Part shown: piece by piece, positions 12,530 to 25,639 of the stretch
Layout of the letters: every line of letters starts with the position of its first letter
How positions within the stretch are numbered: the stretch's first letter is position 1
From: Rugalucina vietnamica
Lineage: Eukaryota; Mollusca; Bivalvia; Lucinida; Lucinidae
Direction of reading: 5' to 3'
Length of the DNA: 64,000 bases
Assembly (NCBI GenBank): GCA_964017185.1
Contig: OZ024870.1
Span: 63,714,812 to 63,778,811 of the forward strand
Position numbers and translations under genes: made by a program
The notes under the pieces: generated by a model
Seen by the model: the letters and a program-made list of their open reading frames with translations, nothing else
Database searches by the model: none
Told to the model about the DNA's origin: nothing

Positions 12530-13514
12530 CTTTTCTACACAACAAGTTAAACATGTACTTTTTCACGTTTCCTTGAGTGTTTTGTCTTAACTGTCTTAGC
12601 GGGATGAGTCTTAGCAAATAGTATTAGTGTACAAAATAATAATAGCAATGATAACAAAATGATGACGCAGCAAATTTTGGCCACACACGAACCTGTCCGT
12701 TTCGAAATATCCACGATATGTTTATACGTAAAACTAAATTAAGTACGTTAGCAGTTTGTTAACCCTTAATGAGACATTTATAAACTGCGGAACTTTTTAT
12801 ATGACGATCTGTTGAAAATTACAGAGATTCTGCACGAACAAGGTTTTTGTTTATTTGCCATTTTTATTTGTTTGTCCGTTGGTCAGGAAATAATCATATG
12901 CGTGGGCGTTCAGACTTAATTGTAAGAGTTTAAAGGAATTTATTAGCCATTTGTAACCAATACTGTTTATTTGCTTTATCCGTTAAGGCCAAGTTTTGAC
13001 CGTTTGAGATTTAAATTTATTGATAACTGGCCAGTCTCCACCCAATCATAAGGACTGTCCGTGAAAAAAGACCTCACAGACCATACATCTACAATCTCCA
13101 GACCATACTTTTACTATCGGACCTACGATTTATACTTTTGCAATCTTAACCTATAGAGTACAAGAGCATGCTTTTGCAATTAAACAAGACTGCATGCGTT
13201 TGTGAAATCGGCCACAATACAGCAATTGTTTTTGTCTCCTCGGAGTCATAAGGTCCGCCTGGTGGCGAGCTACTAGTCTAGCTACGGTCTGGCATCCTTT
13301 CAAACCAATCAGCAAAAACAAATTCAGATTGCATGCGGGTCTCTCAGGTAAAGTCGAACGAAAATGTGTACGGTGCAGGTCACTGACCAAGACTGTTGCA
13401 TCCTTGACCATATATGGTAAACATAGTTTGAAATATATTTTACACGTCCATACATACACTAACTAGTGTATATGTAGCAAAAACCATGAAAAAATCTTCT
13501 ACTCTATACATGTA
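12530..13514. other. No gene recognised
   Basis: Nothing coding or clearly repetitive was seen; short open frames only. Confidence 0.45.
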
Positions 13515-14491
13515 CGAGGTACAGTCGGAAAGTTCCCGAACTGTTATTGTTGTGTTATTTGTTTTCAAAGAAGAATACGCTAGTGGGAAAAACATTTTTC
13601 TACACTACAATCAATGCATTTGGGGGTACCGAAAATTTAGGGCTCCAAGTATGGACATCTACAACGAACGGAGCACTTTGACGTCACGTAACAACGTTAC
13701 TTTGACGTTATCAACGTTCATACCTGACCGTGGCGCCAAACTCAGGTTTCAGACAAGGCAAGATCCACTGAGGTTAGAACGGGGCTCTATGGCGCATGCC
13801 GTAGTCTCTCGTATCATTTGAAATCGATAGTCATCATCGATGAGCGGATTGTGATCTTCATGAAAACTCGGGTGTTCTATGTCAAACCCCGACCGTTTCT
13901 TCCCTAGGCATCCCGCTTTTGCGATCGTCATTAATATCCGTTCTTAACCTATCCCAGTGGAACACAAGACTCTTCAGCATTTTCTATGCACTTTCCTTGG
14001 GTTTCATGAATTTCTACATATTTTTGGGGTCTTGCCTGTTCTTTTACCATACTTATTTACTGCGCGCTGCTCCGTACGTTCTCATGACGTCGGATTTTTT
14101 ACGCTCGAAAATTCATCCATGTCTATCTAAAACACTGTCAAAATTGTATTTTTTATGTTATCACTATGGTTCTTTCACGGTAGATGAATCAACAAACAGT
14201 TTATATGACATCATGCAAAAATTCACGCCGTTGTGGCGCCGTTTTATAAAGGAATTGACAACGATTCAACACATCAAAAAATCCGATTGAGAGGTTTTTT
14301 TAAAGTGTTCCGTACCCTCGTATATGCCGTATGTAAATCGGCATGAAAACAATTCTCGCATATTCTTTTACTTATTTTATCTGAAAAATAAAGGAAATTG
14401 ATGGGATTTGTTACTTCAAAAATTTCATAGTGATTGGACGTCAAATATCTTTTGAAATATACCAGTCCGCGAACTTTCCGACTGCACCTCG
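13515..14491. mobile_element. mariner/Tc1-like non-autonomous element
   Basis: The ends are inverted: 'CGAGGTACAGTCGGAAAGTT' on the left and the complement of 'CGAGGTGCAGTCGGAAAGTT' on the right. Each is flanked by TA, the mariner/Tc1 target duplication. The element is 977 bp, shorter than a typical ~1.3-kb mariner, and no intact transposase is readable. Confidence 0.75.
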
Positions 14492-14493
14492 TA

Positions 14494-15269
14494 TTTTGCA
14501 AGTTAAGTTCTAAACTTGTCGGCTGAGTCAAGATCAGGCCATGATTGCTTTTACTACCTAGGTCATGTTATGCGCGGATAATTCAATAGGTTAAATGTTT
14601 TTTTATTTTATTGCAACACTTAGGTAAGAAGCTTTCTTGCTATACATAACAAAATAATATTTTATAAAACATTTTGCTAAAGCAAGGCAATACGTATGTC
14701 CAAAAATCACCAATTTTCACATGTTATAATGTTGCACTTTTATTCTGGTTGTTTGGTAAGCTGGTTTGTATTTCTGTTAAAAATATAAGTAATAACCCAC
14801 ATTCATGTATTATTAAAGGCACACTGGTATGTCCCATGTAATATACATTTTACAGAATTCAATATGGACAAAAAATAACAAAGATATAGCGTAAGAAGAG
14901 AAACTGTACATTTGTTATGTTTTTCTTTTTTTCTTGGTGTCTTTAGTTGGCAGGGCAAACAAATTACACGCATGATTAGAGTAAGAATAAAGGGACCAGG
15001 AATCGATGCAATTAAATCAAAAGTCCCAACATAGACACCAGGTGGGAAAGAAAATACATAAATCACAACAAAACATTTTCCCGACAACACACGAAGAGCA
15101 GAATGACTAGCCCTTTCCCAACAAGGTAGCCATCCGGCTAAGTTTCAACCGTAGAACATGATTTATGGTAGAGAAAGTTTAAAATCAATACAGTTGAATT
15201 TATCATCACAGTTTCGTTAAAAATCATCGCCCCTATTTTCAAAATGAATGTACAAGCCAGATGCCTATT
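14494..15269. other. No gene recognised
   Basis: AT-rich; no exon, RNA or defined repeat seen. Confidence 0.45.
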
Positions 15270-15760
15270 AACAGTGATAAATAACTTGAATGTTATGCGA
15301 CAGTCTGCATACTTAGTTTTTAACCCAATCATGGTTGATAACTATGTCGTCTTCTTTAATTACACACCGGTGAGTCGGGCATCAGACTCTATGATGGTCC
15401 TTAAAGCTATTCATTATAGTTGGTTGGGGCCGGAGCTTCTTGTCTGTTGCTTGGCGCACCGGGGTTCAACTGGTGTTTTTCATTTGCTCCGGGTTTCAGT
15501 AAGTTATTCGGCGCCCAGGGATCTCCATCGTCGGGCAGAACTAACTAAATGTTGTGAACCACTGCAGAAGCCGAGGGTGAGGTTATGGCCATGTAAAATC
15601 GATTTAAGCCCGCCAGTAATTTTATATTACTGATCGTTCAAACGCGATACTTCCGTGGTGGTTCTTATTGTTTTATGTCTTGGTCTAATTTTTGTGCTGT
15701 TCGCACCTTATGTGTGTTTTCATATTCTTAGTTAAGTTTGGGCTTACAATATGTCCCTTA
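15270..15760 (+). repeat. R1 copy 4, includes the 5' extension
   Basis: Shows the upstream part of R1 that shorter copies lack: 'TTTTTAACCCAATCATGGTT', 'ACACCGGTGAGTCGGGC', 'GTTGGGGCCGGAGCTTCTTG'. The common core follows from 'GCCGAGGGTGAGGTTATGGC'. It truncates before the 3' block. Confidence 0.75.
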
Positions 15761-16578
15761 GTATAAGTACTCCGTAGCCCCATGGTAAAACTTACCTTAG
15801 CAATAAAATGTCAGTTGCAGTTATTGTTTCTTCCAAATGTTCATGTGCAACCACACGTTTCAGTTAATTAAATTTATTGCAACATGGAACATTGACTTAT
15901 CTAGGCTATATATGATATCATTTAAGCAGACTGAGTCCAAAACACTGTTTTGAAGCTTCTGTACTGAAATTTCCCCATTATCTACAATGGCGAAATTCGA
16001 AAACACTTGAAAACCAAATGAATTATCACTGATATATAAACCTGAGTGGTCATAAGTTATTATAAACTAAAGAAAAATAAAATGCAAAGGTGTTGATTTT
16101 TGCAGCGTGCAACACAAATGGCAACCCTGATCTTGACTCTGCCGTTGTATTTGATTTAGTGATGAATGTAGTATTTGAGTCCGTTATTCTACGACAAGGC
16201 ACAGTAATCTGAATAGGGTGTAACTGTTGAAAATAATTATATGTGAAAGTTGATTTAATGGAAAAACGTTGAAGAATGACTTGCGAGTACATAGACCTTT
16301 AGACCATATGCCTGCAATCTGCAGACACTATGCCTATTCTATGCAATGTACTCTACACGGGCTTGCACTATGCTTCCATTTTTGCAATAAATTTGGACTG
16401 CAGGTACTTCTTAAATTGGCTAAAGTAATGCGATTTATTCTAGTCCAAATTTATTGTTAAAGTAGAAATATACTATGTATGGACTTGTGTACCGGCATGT
16501 TGTCCTGGGTTTTAGATGCACGTTCTAAATGGAGGTAAATGTATTTCAGCGCAAAAAGTCCTTTCCTGAGTGTGATAT
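15761..16578. other. No gene recognised
   Basis: No exon, RNA gene or defined repeat seen. Confidence 0.45.
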
Positions 16579-16743
16579 CAGTGGCGGATTAAGAGGCGGT
16601 TCGGGGGTTCGCTCGAAGCTCCCTCTGGGACCAAATTATTTTAATTTTATGGGTGTACTTAAGAAAAATCAGGTAAAATGTAGAAAACAAACCCCCTGTG
16701 GTGGGTTTGAAACCCCCTTCCAAAAATCCTGGATCCGCCCCTG
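16579..16743. mobile_element. Small hAT-like MITE
   Basis: A 165-bp segment starts CAGTGGCGGATTAAGAGG and ends TCCTGGATCCGCCCCTG. These imperfect inverted ends resemble widespread CAGNGGCGGATC-type hAT MITEs. A clean 8-bp target duplication is not evident. Confidence 0.55.
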
Positions 16744-17343
16744 GATACATGATATGCGTGTATATCTATAAATATAATATTAAGTAAGTAAATCAATAAT
16801 AAATGAATAAAATAAATGCACGACAGTGAGTGGCAGTAAAAGTGTTAATGTAAACTATGTATTAATGTCTACATCCGGTAAATTTCGCAAATCCGGTGGA
16901 CATTGTTCAGAAATGAAATACGACTGCAATTTCTGACGTTTGAGTGTTTCGTAACGTCTTGACAGTAATTGCAAACCACACGTTTTGCTTGTCATGTGTA
17001 TTTTGTGAACAAATCCGAATCCGTGTGTTAGGCGGAAGAAAGTAGTGATTTCAAAGGCTTCTTAGCTTCAAAGGCTTCTCGTGTTGCATTAAAGTGCCGG
17101 TCCCACTGAATCGGCAATCGTACGATTGTCTAATCATAAGTTTGTTGATAAGACTGCGTATGCAAAATTTGTTAAATATTTTCCAGCGGTGTTTCTGCTT
17201 TCTAAATTTGCATATTAGGGTCAACGATATGTCCCCAAATAATATTAAGACAATCCTAAGGCGATCTTAAGCGCAGTGGGACTGGGGCTTAAAAATGGTG
17301 TTAAATACAGTGGTAATCATGGTAGTTGTATGTCTATTACTCT

Positions 17344-17385
<42 letters not shown>

Positions 17386-17777
17386 TGTAAGTCGCACAAT
17401 TTTGCTAATATCAAAATAGTTCGCAGATCGCATTTTACAAAGAATGTTTAGGAGCAATTTTATCAGATGCTTTAATCGAAGTCAGTAGTAAAATTGAGTT
17501 TTCGGTGTGCATGAAACATATTTAAAGACCTCGAGGCACGCACGGCTCTAGATTGAAGCAACATTAAAAGTACATTCCGGCCAACATCGTTTATTCATAG
17601 ATACGTGTTTCGTATGCAATAGACAACGGAAAATTCACGACCAGAATAAATCTAACATATGATTCGAAAACTAAATGTGACGTTCATGGCGAGTTTGTTA
17701 GATTTTGCATGATGTAAATGCTTGAGTTATGTGTGGCTATGCACGTACTGTTGGACAACTGCAATACGCAATACATT
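16744..17777. other. No gene; poly-T tract at 17342-17380
   Basis: Contains a pure ~38-bp T run. No coding potential is seen. Confidence 0.5.
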
Positions 17778-18054
17778 CATTACGAAAACATGCCCATGCA
17801 ATAAACAGAGATTTTTTTTAGCTTTGAAAATTGAAAATTTTCAGCTGATAAATTTTGATATTTTTCTTATTTTTTCTCAAAACATAGATTGTGGATACAC
17901 GCTAGAACCGCCTCGGCGAGGCAGTTCTAACGAGTACCACAATCTATGTTTTGAAACAAAAATAAAAAAATAGGTATACCCCTCCATACCCCAGTTTTGC
18001 TATATAAAAGTGGGGTTTAAGGGGGTATACATTGCACGGACATGTTGTCCTGAT
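17778..18054. mobile_element. MITE family B, copy 1
   Basis: Short terminal inverted repeats (CATTACGAAAACATGCCCAT and complement of CATCAGGACAACATGTCCGT). There is an internal ~100-bp palindrome centred on GCCTCGGCGAGGC with arms carrying 'CATAGATTGTGG', and a second small foldback carrying 'TACCCCAGTTTT'. Non-coding. Confidence 0.85.
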
Positions 18055-18904
18055 GGAGACACAGGAATTCACATTTATAAACAAGCTGGTCGACACAAAT
18101 TAGCACAGACATAAGTTTATGTACAGGCATGAACTGTTTTAAATTGGGCAAACCATAAAAGCATACGAATCTTAAACTGATTAAACGTGAACGGGATAAC
18201 GGAATAAGAAAATTCATTTTCGTTGCCTTGGTTTCAGTATAAAGCAATAACTTTGAAGCTTATTATAAGCAGACAAACTTGATAATAGATATGTACCATT
18301 ATATTTCAATAATTATAATAATAATAATAATAATAATAATATCAATAATAACTTTATTTCAAAAGTATAACACATTTGGTACGTATGCCAGTCTAACATA
18401 TGGTCCTCTATTTATATTTTACATGTATGAAGCCATTATCTATAATCGTATAGTAGCGATTTGCATATAACGATGGCTTGTATACGTTTACGTTAATTTT
18501 GATGGTTGTTTTTATTTTGTAAATACGTACAACGCATCTGTTTTTTCCCTGTACATGGACTAGATGTAACGCATCGAATCTTATTTTTTATTTTCATTTT
18601 CATTTTTTATTTATTTATTTTTCGAAACGAGTTGTTGATTTTAATTATCTAGATAAAATTTGTCTAAACGTTTGGCCTTGGCTGTTCAAATGACCTAAAT
18701 AGAATGCCTCTGGCCTTTAAACTCCCCGGCAAAACGGCGCGTCATGCGTCAGCAATAGAATACTATGTGGGTGTTCGCACATCTATGTTTGCACGTACAT
18801 GCAATGGTTACAGTAGTGGTTTGTAACTTTCACTGACTCTTGCATTACGCATCGTACTATTACAAAGTATGCAGGAAATACGTAGTGCTATTTGCAAAGT
18901 ACTT
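18055..18904. other. No gene; (AAT)n at about 18313-18343
   Basis: AT-rich sequence with an AAT microsatellite and T/A-rich low-complexity runs at 18580-18630. Confidence 0.5.
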
Positions 18905-20680
18905 ACAAAATCTCGCCTTTTAACATGTTATTTGAAAAGTAATGCAAATGTCGCATTTTAACATTCTATTTGGAAAATAATACAAAATGTCGCTTTTTAA
19001 CATGCTACAAAATGTCGCCTTTTAACATGCTATTTGGAAAGTAATACAAAATGTCGCTTTTTAACATGCTATTTGAACTTGAAGTAATACAAAATGTCTC
19101 ATTTTCACATGCATGCTGTTTGGAAAGTAATACAAAATGTCGCCATTTAACATGCTATTTGGAAAGTAATACAAATGTCGCCTTTTAACATTCTATTTGG
19201 AGAGTAATACAAAATGTCGCTTTTTAACATGCTATTTGAACTTGAAGTAATACAAAATGTCTCATTTTCACATGCATGCTATTTGGAAAGTAATACAAAA
19301 TGTCGCCATTTAACATGCTATTTGGAAAGTAATACAAATGTCGCCTTTTAACATTCTATTTGGAAAGCAATACAAAATGTCACTTTTTAACATGCTATTT
19401 GGATGATTTGGATGTCGCCTTTGAACATGCTATTTGGAAAGTATTACAAAATGTCCCCTTTTAACATGCTTTTTGGAAAGTAATACAAAATGTCCGTTTT
19501 AACATTCTATTTGGAAAGTAATATAAAATGTCGCTTTCAACATGCTATTTGGAAAGTAATACAAAACGTCGCCTTTTAACATGCTATTTGGAAAGTAATA
19601 CAAAATGTCGCCTTTTAACATGCTATTTGGAAAGTAATACAAGAAGTCGCCTTTTAACATGCTATTTGGAAAGTAATACAAAATGTTGCCTTTTAACATG
19701 CTATTTGGAAAGTAATACAAAATGCTGCCTTTTAACATGTATTAGGAAAGTAATACAAAATGTTGCCTTTTAACACGCTATTTGGAAAGTAATACAAAAC
19801 GTCACCTTTTAACGTGCTATTTGGAAAGTAATACAAAATGTTGCATTTTAACATGCTATTTGGAAAGTAATATAAAATGTCGCTTTTTAACATACTATTT
19901 GGAAAGTAATACAAAATGTCGCCTTTTAACATGCTATTTGGAAAGTGATGCAAAATGTCGCCTTTTAACGTTCTATTTGAAAATTAATACAAAATGTTGC
20001 CTTTTAACATGCTATTTGAAAAGTAATACAAAATTTTAACATGCTATTTGGAAAGTAATACAAAATGTCGCCTTTTAACATGCTATTTGGAAAGTTATAC
20101 AAAATGTCGCCTTTTAACACGCTATTTGGAAAGTAATACAAAATGTCGCCTTTTAACATGCTATTTGGAAAATGATGCAAAATGTCGCCTTTTAACGTAC
20201 TATTTGAAAAGTAAAACAAAATGTTACCTTTTAACATGCTATTTGGAAATTGATGCAAAATGTCGCCTTTTAACGTTCTATTTGAAAAGTAATACAAAAT
20301 GTTGCCTTTTAACATGCTATTTGGAAATTGATGCAAAATGTCGCCTTTTAACGTTCTATTTGAAAAGTAATACAAAACGTCGCCTTTTAACATGCTATTT
20401 GGAAAGTAATACAAAATGTCGCATTTTAACATGCTATTTGGAAAGTAATACAAAATGTCGCTTTTTAACATACTATTTGGAAAGTAATACAAAATGTTGC
20501 CTTTTAACATGCTTTTTGGAAAGTGATGCAAAATGTCGCCTTTTAACGTTCTATTTGAAAAGTAATACAAAATGTTGTCTTTTAACATGCTATTTGAAAA
20601 GTAATACAAAATGTCGCTTTTTAACACGCTATTTGGAAAGTAATACAAAATGTCGCCTTTTAACATGCTATTTGGAAAGG
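18905..20680. repeat. Minisatellite array, 39-bp unit
   Basis: About 45 units with consensus halves TGTCGCCTTTTAACATGCTA and TTTGGAAAGTAATACAAAA. Units are more variable and partly interrupted before 19500 and very regular after. Because 39 is divisible by 3 and stops are absent in some frames, long open frames appear on both strands as 13-residue repeats (CYLESNTKCRLLT and MLKGDILYYFPNS). These are products of the unit length, not evidence for a protein. Confidence 0.95.
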
Positions 20681-21576
20681 TACAAGCAGGCATAGATCAG
20701 GAAAAGGCGCAATCAGAAAAAGACTCCCACTCCAAAAACCGAGGTGGGAAAAAACTAAATTAACAATCAGGTACACTTGCCATGAAAACATATCGAAAGC
20801 CGAATGAGCAGCTATATTCCCAATAGGTGGCCACTCAGTTACCTAAACTTATGAGGCGCCAACAGCACAAAAAATTTTAAACCCCAAGACATAATACAAA
20901 AAGAACCACCACAGAAGTAGCGCCTTGGAACGATCAGTAACACAAAATTACTGGCGGGCTTAAACCGGTTTTTCATGGCCATAGCCTCACCCTCAGCTTC
21001 TGCAGTGGCTCATAACATTTAGTTAGTTCTTCGGTCCTCGTGGTGAATCTCTAACTAGTCGATGAATCATCAAGAACAAACAAATAAATCATAATAAACA
21101 TCGTGATGAATCAAAAACCAGGACTCACAGATTGAGTAAGCTGCCCTACGATGGAGATTCCTGGACGCCGAATGACTTTCCAACTCCGGAGCAAATGAAA
21201 AACACCAGTTGGACCCCAGTGGGCCAAGCAACAGACAAGAAGCTCCGGCCCCAACCAACTAAAATGAATAGCTTTAAGTCGGGACCACCATAGAGTCTGA
21301 CGCCCGACCCACCGGTGTGCAATTAAAGAAGGTAGCATAGTTATCAACCATGACTGGGTTAAAAGCTACGTAGTTAGTTCTTCGGTGCTCGTAGTGAATC
21401 TCTAACTAGTCGATGAATCATCAAGAACAAACAAATAAATCATGATAAACATCCTGATGAATCAAAAACCAGGACTCACAAAATAAGTAAGCTGCACTAC
21501 GATGGAGATCCGTGGGCGCCGAATAACTTACTACCACAGGAGCAAAAGAAATACACAAGTTGGACACCGGTGGGCC
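20681..21576 (-). repeat. R1 copy 5 plus partial copy, inside the minisatellite
   Basis: The longest R1 copy (20690-21365) runs from the 3' block through the 5' extension in reverse. A second partial R1 (21370-21576) follows. Both sides join minisatellite units: GCTATTTGGAAAG on the left and AAGTAATACAAAATG on the right. The pair therefore sits within the array. Confidence 0.8.
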
Positions 21577-21636
21577 AAGTAATACAAAATGTCGCCTTTT
21601 AACATGCTATTTGAAAAGTAATACAAAATGTCGTCT
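21577..21636. repeat. Distal end of the 39-bp minisatellite
   Basis: About one and a half units (TAATACAAAATGTCGCCTTT) resume after the R1 block. Confidence 0.85.
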
Positions 21637-22790
21637 TATAATAGTAAATGAGATAAAAAGAACATAATTATGAAAAGCATTTTATCAAAAATGCAAAATG
21701 ATATACTAAATAGATGGTTTATCTGTACTAAACTCCTTCCAGTCGTATTATATCGCATAGAAAACATTAACAAGGGAACTAGGCAAACAATAAAGATTTA
21801 AATAGCTTACTGTTTATTAGAAAAGAAGAATATGTGGTTATTAAAGTGCATGGTCAAAAACATGGAAATGCATGTAAAATGAAAATTCCAGTACGATTTT
21901 ATTCTGAATGCCTGCATGCGTTTTGAAATCACCTTTTGAGTGGCAATCCAAATGTATGTCAATCTTTTGTAGCAAACCAATCACAAACTCTGAGAGGCGG
22001 AACAATGTCTTTATCCAACAGTGTAAAGAATATTTCCTGGCCAATTAGTTTAAATCATTCCCGTTTTTGAACTTGACTTTTTCACATTGCATCATTATAT
22101 GGATATTTGAGAATCCAATGAGTATAGTGATAACCCGGCAAATAAATATTCTTACAATTTGTCATTCATTTGGTATTTCACTATGAAAAATAATATCCTA
22201 ATATAGATATTTTACTGTCCTAAAATGAACTTCCGCTTACCTGTGACTGAAATACTTTTTTCACAGTCCCACTTTTTATTAAACTAGACTTTGTATCGAC
22301 TACCTTGTTGAACGTTGCAAACTTACGGTAATTGTCTTTGGCTGGACATGTTGCCAAATCTAAAGGGTTACTGAAGAGGCTTGAATAGCCGTAACCGCGG
22401 TATGGCCCATCACCTTTCTTATAAATATGCTCACTGCTCTTAAAGGATCTCTGGTAGACTTTACATGTTAGGTTTGTCCTTTGTATATTGTTATGTTTAC
22501 TGTTATGGCAGATGTTCCGACCACAGCACCCTTATGATATGAGCCTATATAATTTAGAATATTTTAAACCTATCGCGGGGCAGCCGTACAGTATACACAC
22601 TCTTGTTGATTGCACACACTTACGGGCCTTGGGAGCGGTATGGGTTCTTGGACCCGAACCTCGACTCCGGTTTTGAAGTGATTAAAACGAGCAAGGCCGT
22701 GTCCCTCCTAGTATGCATCTGGGCCCCATTTTCCAATAATAATAATAATAATAATAATAATAGCTCCCCAAGGCCAAAATAGGAAACTAA
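21637..22790. other. No gene; (AAT)n at about 22736-22761
   Basis: Nothing coding was recognised; one AAT microsatellite. Confidence 0.45.
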
Positions 22791-22795
22791 TTATA

Positions 22796-23495
22796 ACTTC
22801 CCGCCCGCCAGTAATTTTATGTTACTAAGTAAAGTAAATAGTAAGTAAATTCTTGTCAATATCTAGGCCCGTCTTATCTTATCAATATCTAGGCTCATCA
22901 ATATCTTATCAGTATTATCCCGTTTTACTGATCGTTCCAAGGCAATACGTCTGTGGTGGTTCTTTTAAAAGTTATTGCTTTATGTCTTGGTGTTAAATTT
23001 TTGTGCTGTTTGCACCTTATGTTTGTTTTCATATTTCGGTTAAGTTTAGGTAACTGAGTGGCCACCTATTGTGAAAATAGCTGCTCATTCGGCTTACTAT
23101 ATGTTTTCGTGGTATAAGTGCCTGATTGTTGATTTGTTTTTTCATCACGCAAACATGTCCGTGTAATGTATACCCCCTTATAACCCAGTTTTATATAGTA
23201 AAACTGGGGTATGCAGGGGTATATCTATTTTTCTTATTTTTGCTCCAAAAACCTAGATTGTGGGATACTCGTTAGAACTGCCTCGCCGAGGCGGTTCTAA
23301 CGTGTACACACAATCTATGTTTTGAGCAAAAATAAGAAAAACATCAAAATTTTTCTATTGAAAATTTGCATTTTTTACAACTTTAAAAACCTCAGTATAT
23401 TGCATGGACATGTTTTCATAATGTTCCTACCTCGGTTCTTGGAAGGGAATCTCTTTCTGATTGCGCCTTTTCCTGATCGTTGCCTACTTCTAACT
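22796..23495 (+). repeat. R1 copy 6, interrupted twice
   Basis: R1 core is broken at about 22826-22918 by a short low-complexity insertion (TATCTAGGC/TATCTTATC motifs) and at 23146-23433 by a MITE B. R1 resumes with CACCTCGG-type sequence and ends at TTGCCTACTTCTAAC. Confidence 0.75.
23146..23433. mobile_element. MITE family B, copy 2, nested in R1
   Basis: Ends CATCACGCAAACATGTCCGT and complement of CATTATGAAAACATGTCCAT. Internal palindrome at GCCTCGCCGAGGC with the CTAGATTGTGGG arm. The insertion splits R1 just before its 3' block, so B moved after this R1 copy. Confidence 0.85.
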
Positions 23496-23821
23496 TTCTG
23501 AATCCTTGAACCCAAATTCAAAATCCGTGCATACTGCATTTTTATTTTGTTTATTTTAAAACCACAAATAAAGCAAACAACAAATATTTGTTAAAAGATT
23601 TTGATAAACTGTTTTACACATTAGATCACTGGGTCACTAGGTTGTCGTGGTTTGAATGATGTCACAATACATGTACTAGTGACATTTTGACCTCAAGCCC
23701 ACAAAACATTCAGTCAGAACAACAAGAAACGCAACTATTTGAAATACTTTTTTTCCTGGGGAGGGGGGGATAAAATGGCGATCATCAAACCATTTTTATT
23801 TTATTAACTTTCCAACCTCTT

Positions 23822-24080
23822 CAAAGACTATGGCAGCGTTTTGTAGAAAATTTGGCATCGAGCTCAAAGACTATGGCGGAGTTTTGTAGAAAATTTGGTA
23901 TCGAGGTTAAAGACTATGGCGGAGTTTTGTAGAAAATTTGGCATCGAGCTCAAAGACTATGGCGGAGTTTTGTAGAAAATTTGGCATCGAGCTCAAAGAC
24001 TATGGCGGAGTTTTGTAGAAAATTTGGCATTGAGCTCAAAGCCTATGGCGGAGTTTTGTAGAAAATTTTGGCATCGAGCT
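23822..24080. repeat. Tandem repeat, 43-bp unit x 6
   Basis: Unit halves AAAGACTATGGCGGAGTTTT and GTAGAAAATTTGGCATCGAG. Copies are nearly identical, implying recent expansion. Confidence 0.95.
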
Positions 24081-24834
24081 CGTTTTTTGGAGAAAAACAC
24101 TTAAGTCAAAACTGCTTCATATAAAATTTTATAAGAACGTGGCATACATATCCAAGCCAATAATAAAATCCAAAATCATTTCTAATTTCGCTAAAATGAC
24201 GCTTTACAGTCACTTTTAATGAACCCAATTTTTGAGAATTAACTGGCGACTTTGAATGGCAGTTCGTTACGTTTAATAAACAGTATATAATAAGGTTTTT
24301 ACTGAATAAGCTTACCAATTTCGTATTCGGCTTTGACCGGTCATTTCGCATAATTACACAATAGCTGACATTATCATGCCGGGATTTCATTTTGTGGTCT
24401 TCATTAATTAAAACCTTAAAGAGTGTACATGTACTTGGCACCAAGGACTTACACATTTGTCCATTTGGTGTCAAAGAGTGATACAATAACAATCATGTAC
24501 GGTCCTGGGAGGTCTGTAAAAGAAAAGAATTAGGGGAAATGCCCTTTGCATATTCGATGTGCGAGTTACCCTTGCATGACGAACAAAACGTCATATTGCT
24601 TGAAGTGTTGTAGAAATCGGCCTATATTTAAAGGACAGACCAATATAAGAATCTTGCATGTCTAAAATGTTCAGCTTTAAAAGGACTCTAGTTATAGAAT
24701 ATTTTGTGCAGTTTCTATTTCTTTTTTGTTCACATATTAAACTTATATAATGTCACGATTAAAGTAAAATGGCTTAGCTTGAAAGGTCATCAGGTATTTA
24801 AGGAGGGGCCTATTTTGACCTGATGGTCCTGAGA
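24081..24834. other. No gene recognised
   Basis: A 128-codon minus open frame (24106-24492) has no recognisable motif or promoter; I do not support it as a gene. Confidence 0.4.
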
Positions 24835-25560
24835 TTTGGTCTTTGGATAATAACATTTGACCAAAGTGACCTTCACTTGGAATACTCACATAACTTCATT
24901 AACTAAGAATTAAACTGTTTGTATCCATAAATTTCCTTGTCTATCAAGCTTTCTGAAAAATCCATTGTTTACACTTTTCTCCATTGAAAGTACATATGTG
25001 GCTAAATTTGACTTTGCTATAAAATATGTCAAGGTCAGTCCATTGCCATGATTTATTCAAAATATGATGGACCAAAGTACCAGACGTGGCACAACAAGTT
25101 TCGTTGAGGTCAGTCAATCGGTTGCAAAGAAGGGTTTTGAAAAGTTTTACCATATATGGGTGTGGCTTTGGTTTCCCTATTCAAAGAGGCTTTAGGTAAA
25201 TTTTAAAAAGTGGATAATAGAGAAAAATATTTTTTTTATTTTAATCTGTAAATGACCTTGGCCAATGTCAGGTAATAACCATGACCACGAATACTCACAT
25301 AACTTCATTAACTCAATAAGTTGTCTGTAGCTACCAGCTTTCAGGCCACGGACTACAAAATTGTCTAAAAATCCAATGTTTACATTTTTTTCTATTTTCT
25401 AAAGCCTTTGTGACTAAATTTAACCTTGTAGTAAAATAGGTCAAAGTCATGACTTATACAAGCTATGATGGACCAGAATGTCCGTTGCTACTTACCAAGT
25501 TTCGTTGAAACTGGTCCACTGGTTCCAAAGAAGATTTTTTAAGGTTCCATAAATAGGGAT
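24835..25560 (+). repeat. Two diverged ~400-bp tandem units
   Basis: Blocks 'CTCACATAACTTCATTAACT' and 'AAGTTTCGTTGA...GGTTNCAAAGAAG' recur about 400-415 bp apart. Related wording ('CAAGTTTCGTTGAAA', 'AAGAAGATTTTT') occurs at 27590-27830 and 51150-51790, so this is a dispersed family with internal core repeats. Confidence 0.6.
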
Positions 25561-25639
25561 GGCGATCATATTAAACTTGTTGTTAAATATGTTAATGTCT
25601 AGTCAATGTCATCTGAATCTGAATGGTTTACTGGTGACA

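Noticed and set aside
19499..20695. Long open frames on both strands within the minisatellite (up to 229 codons)
   Set aside because: The 39-bp unit is divisible by three and lacks stops in several frames, so ORFs arise on both strands automatically. There is no start context, promoter or non-repeat portion.
24106..24492. 128-codon minus open frame
   Set aside because: No recognisable motif, no promoter or splice context, and composition like the surrounding AT-rich DNA.
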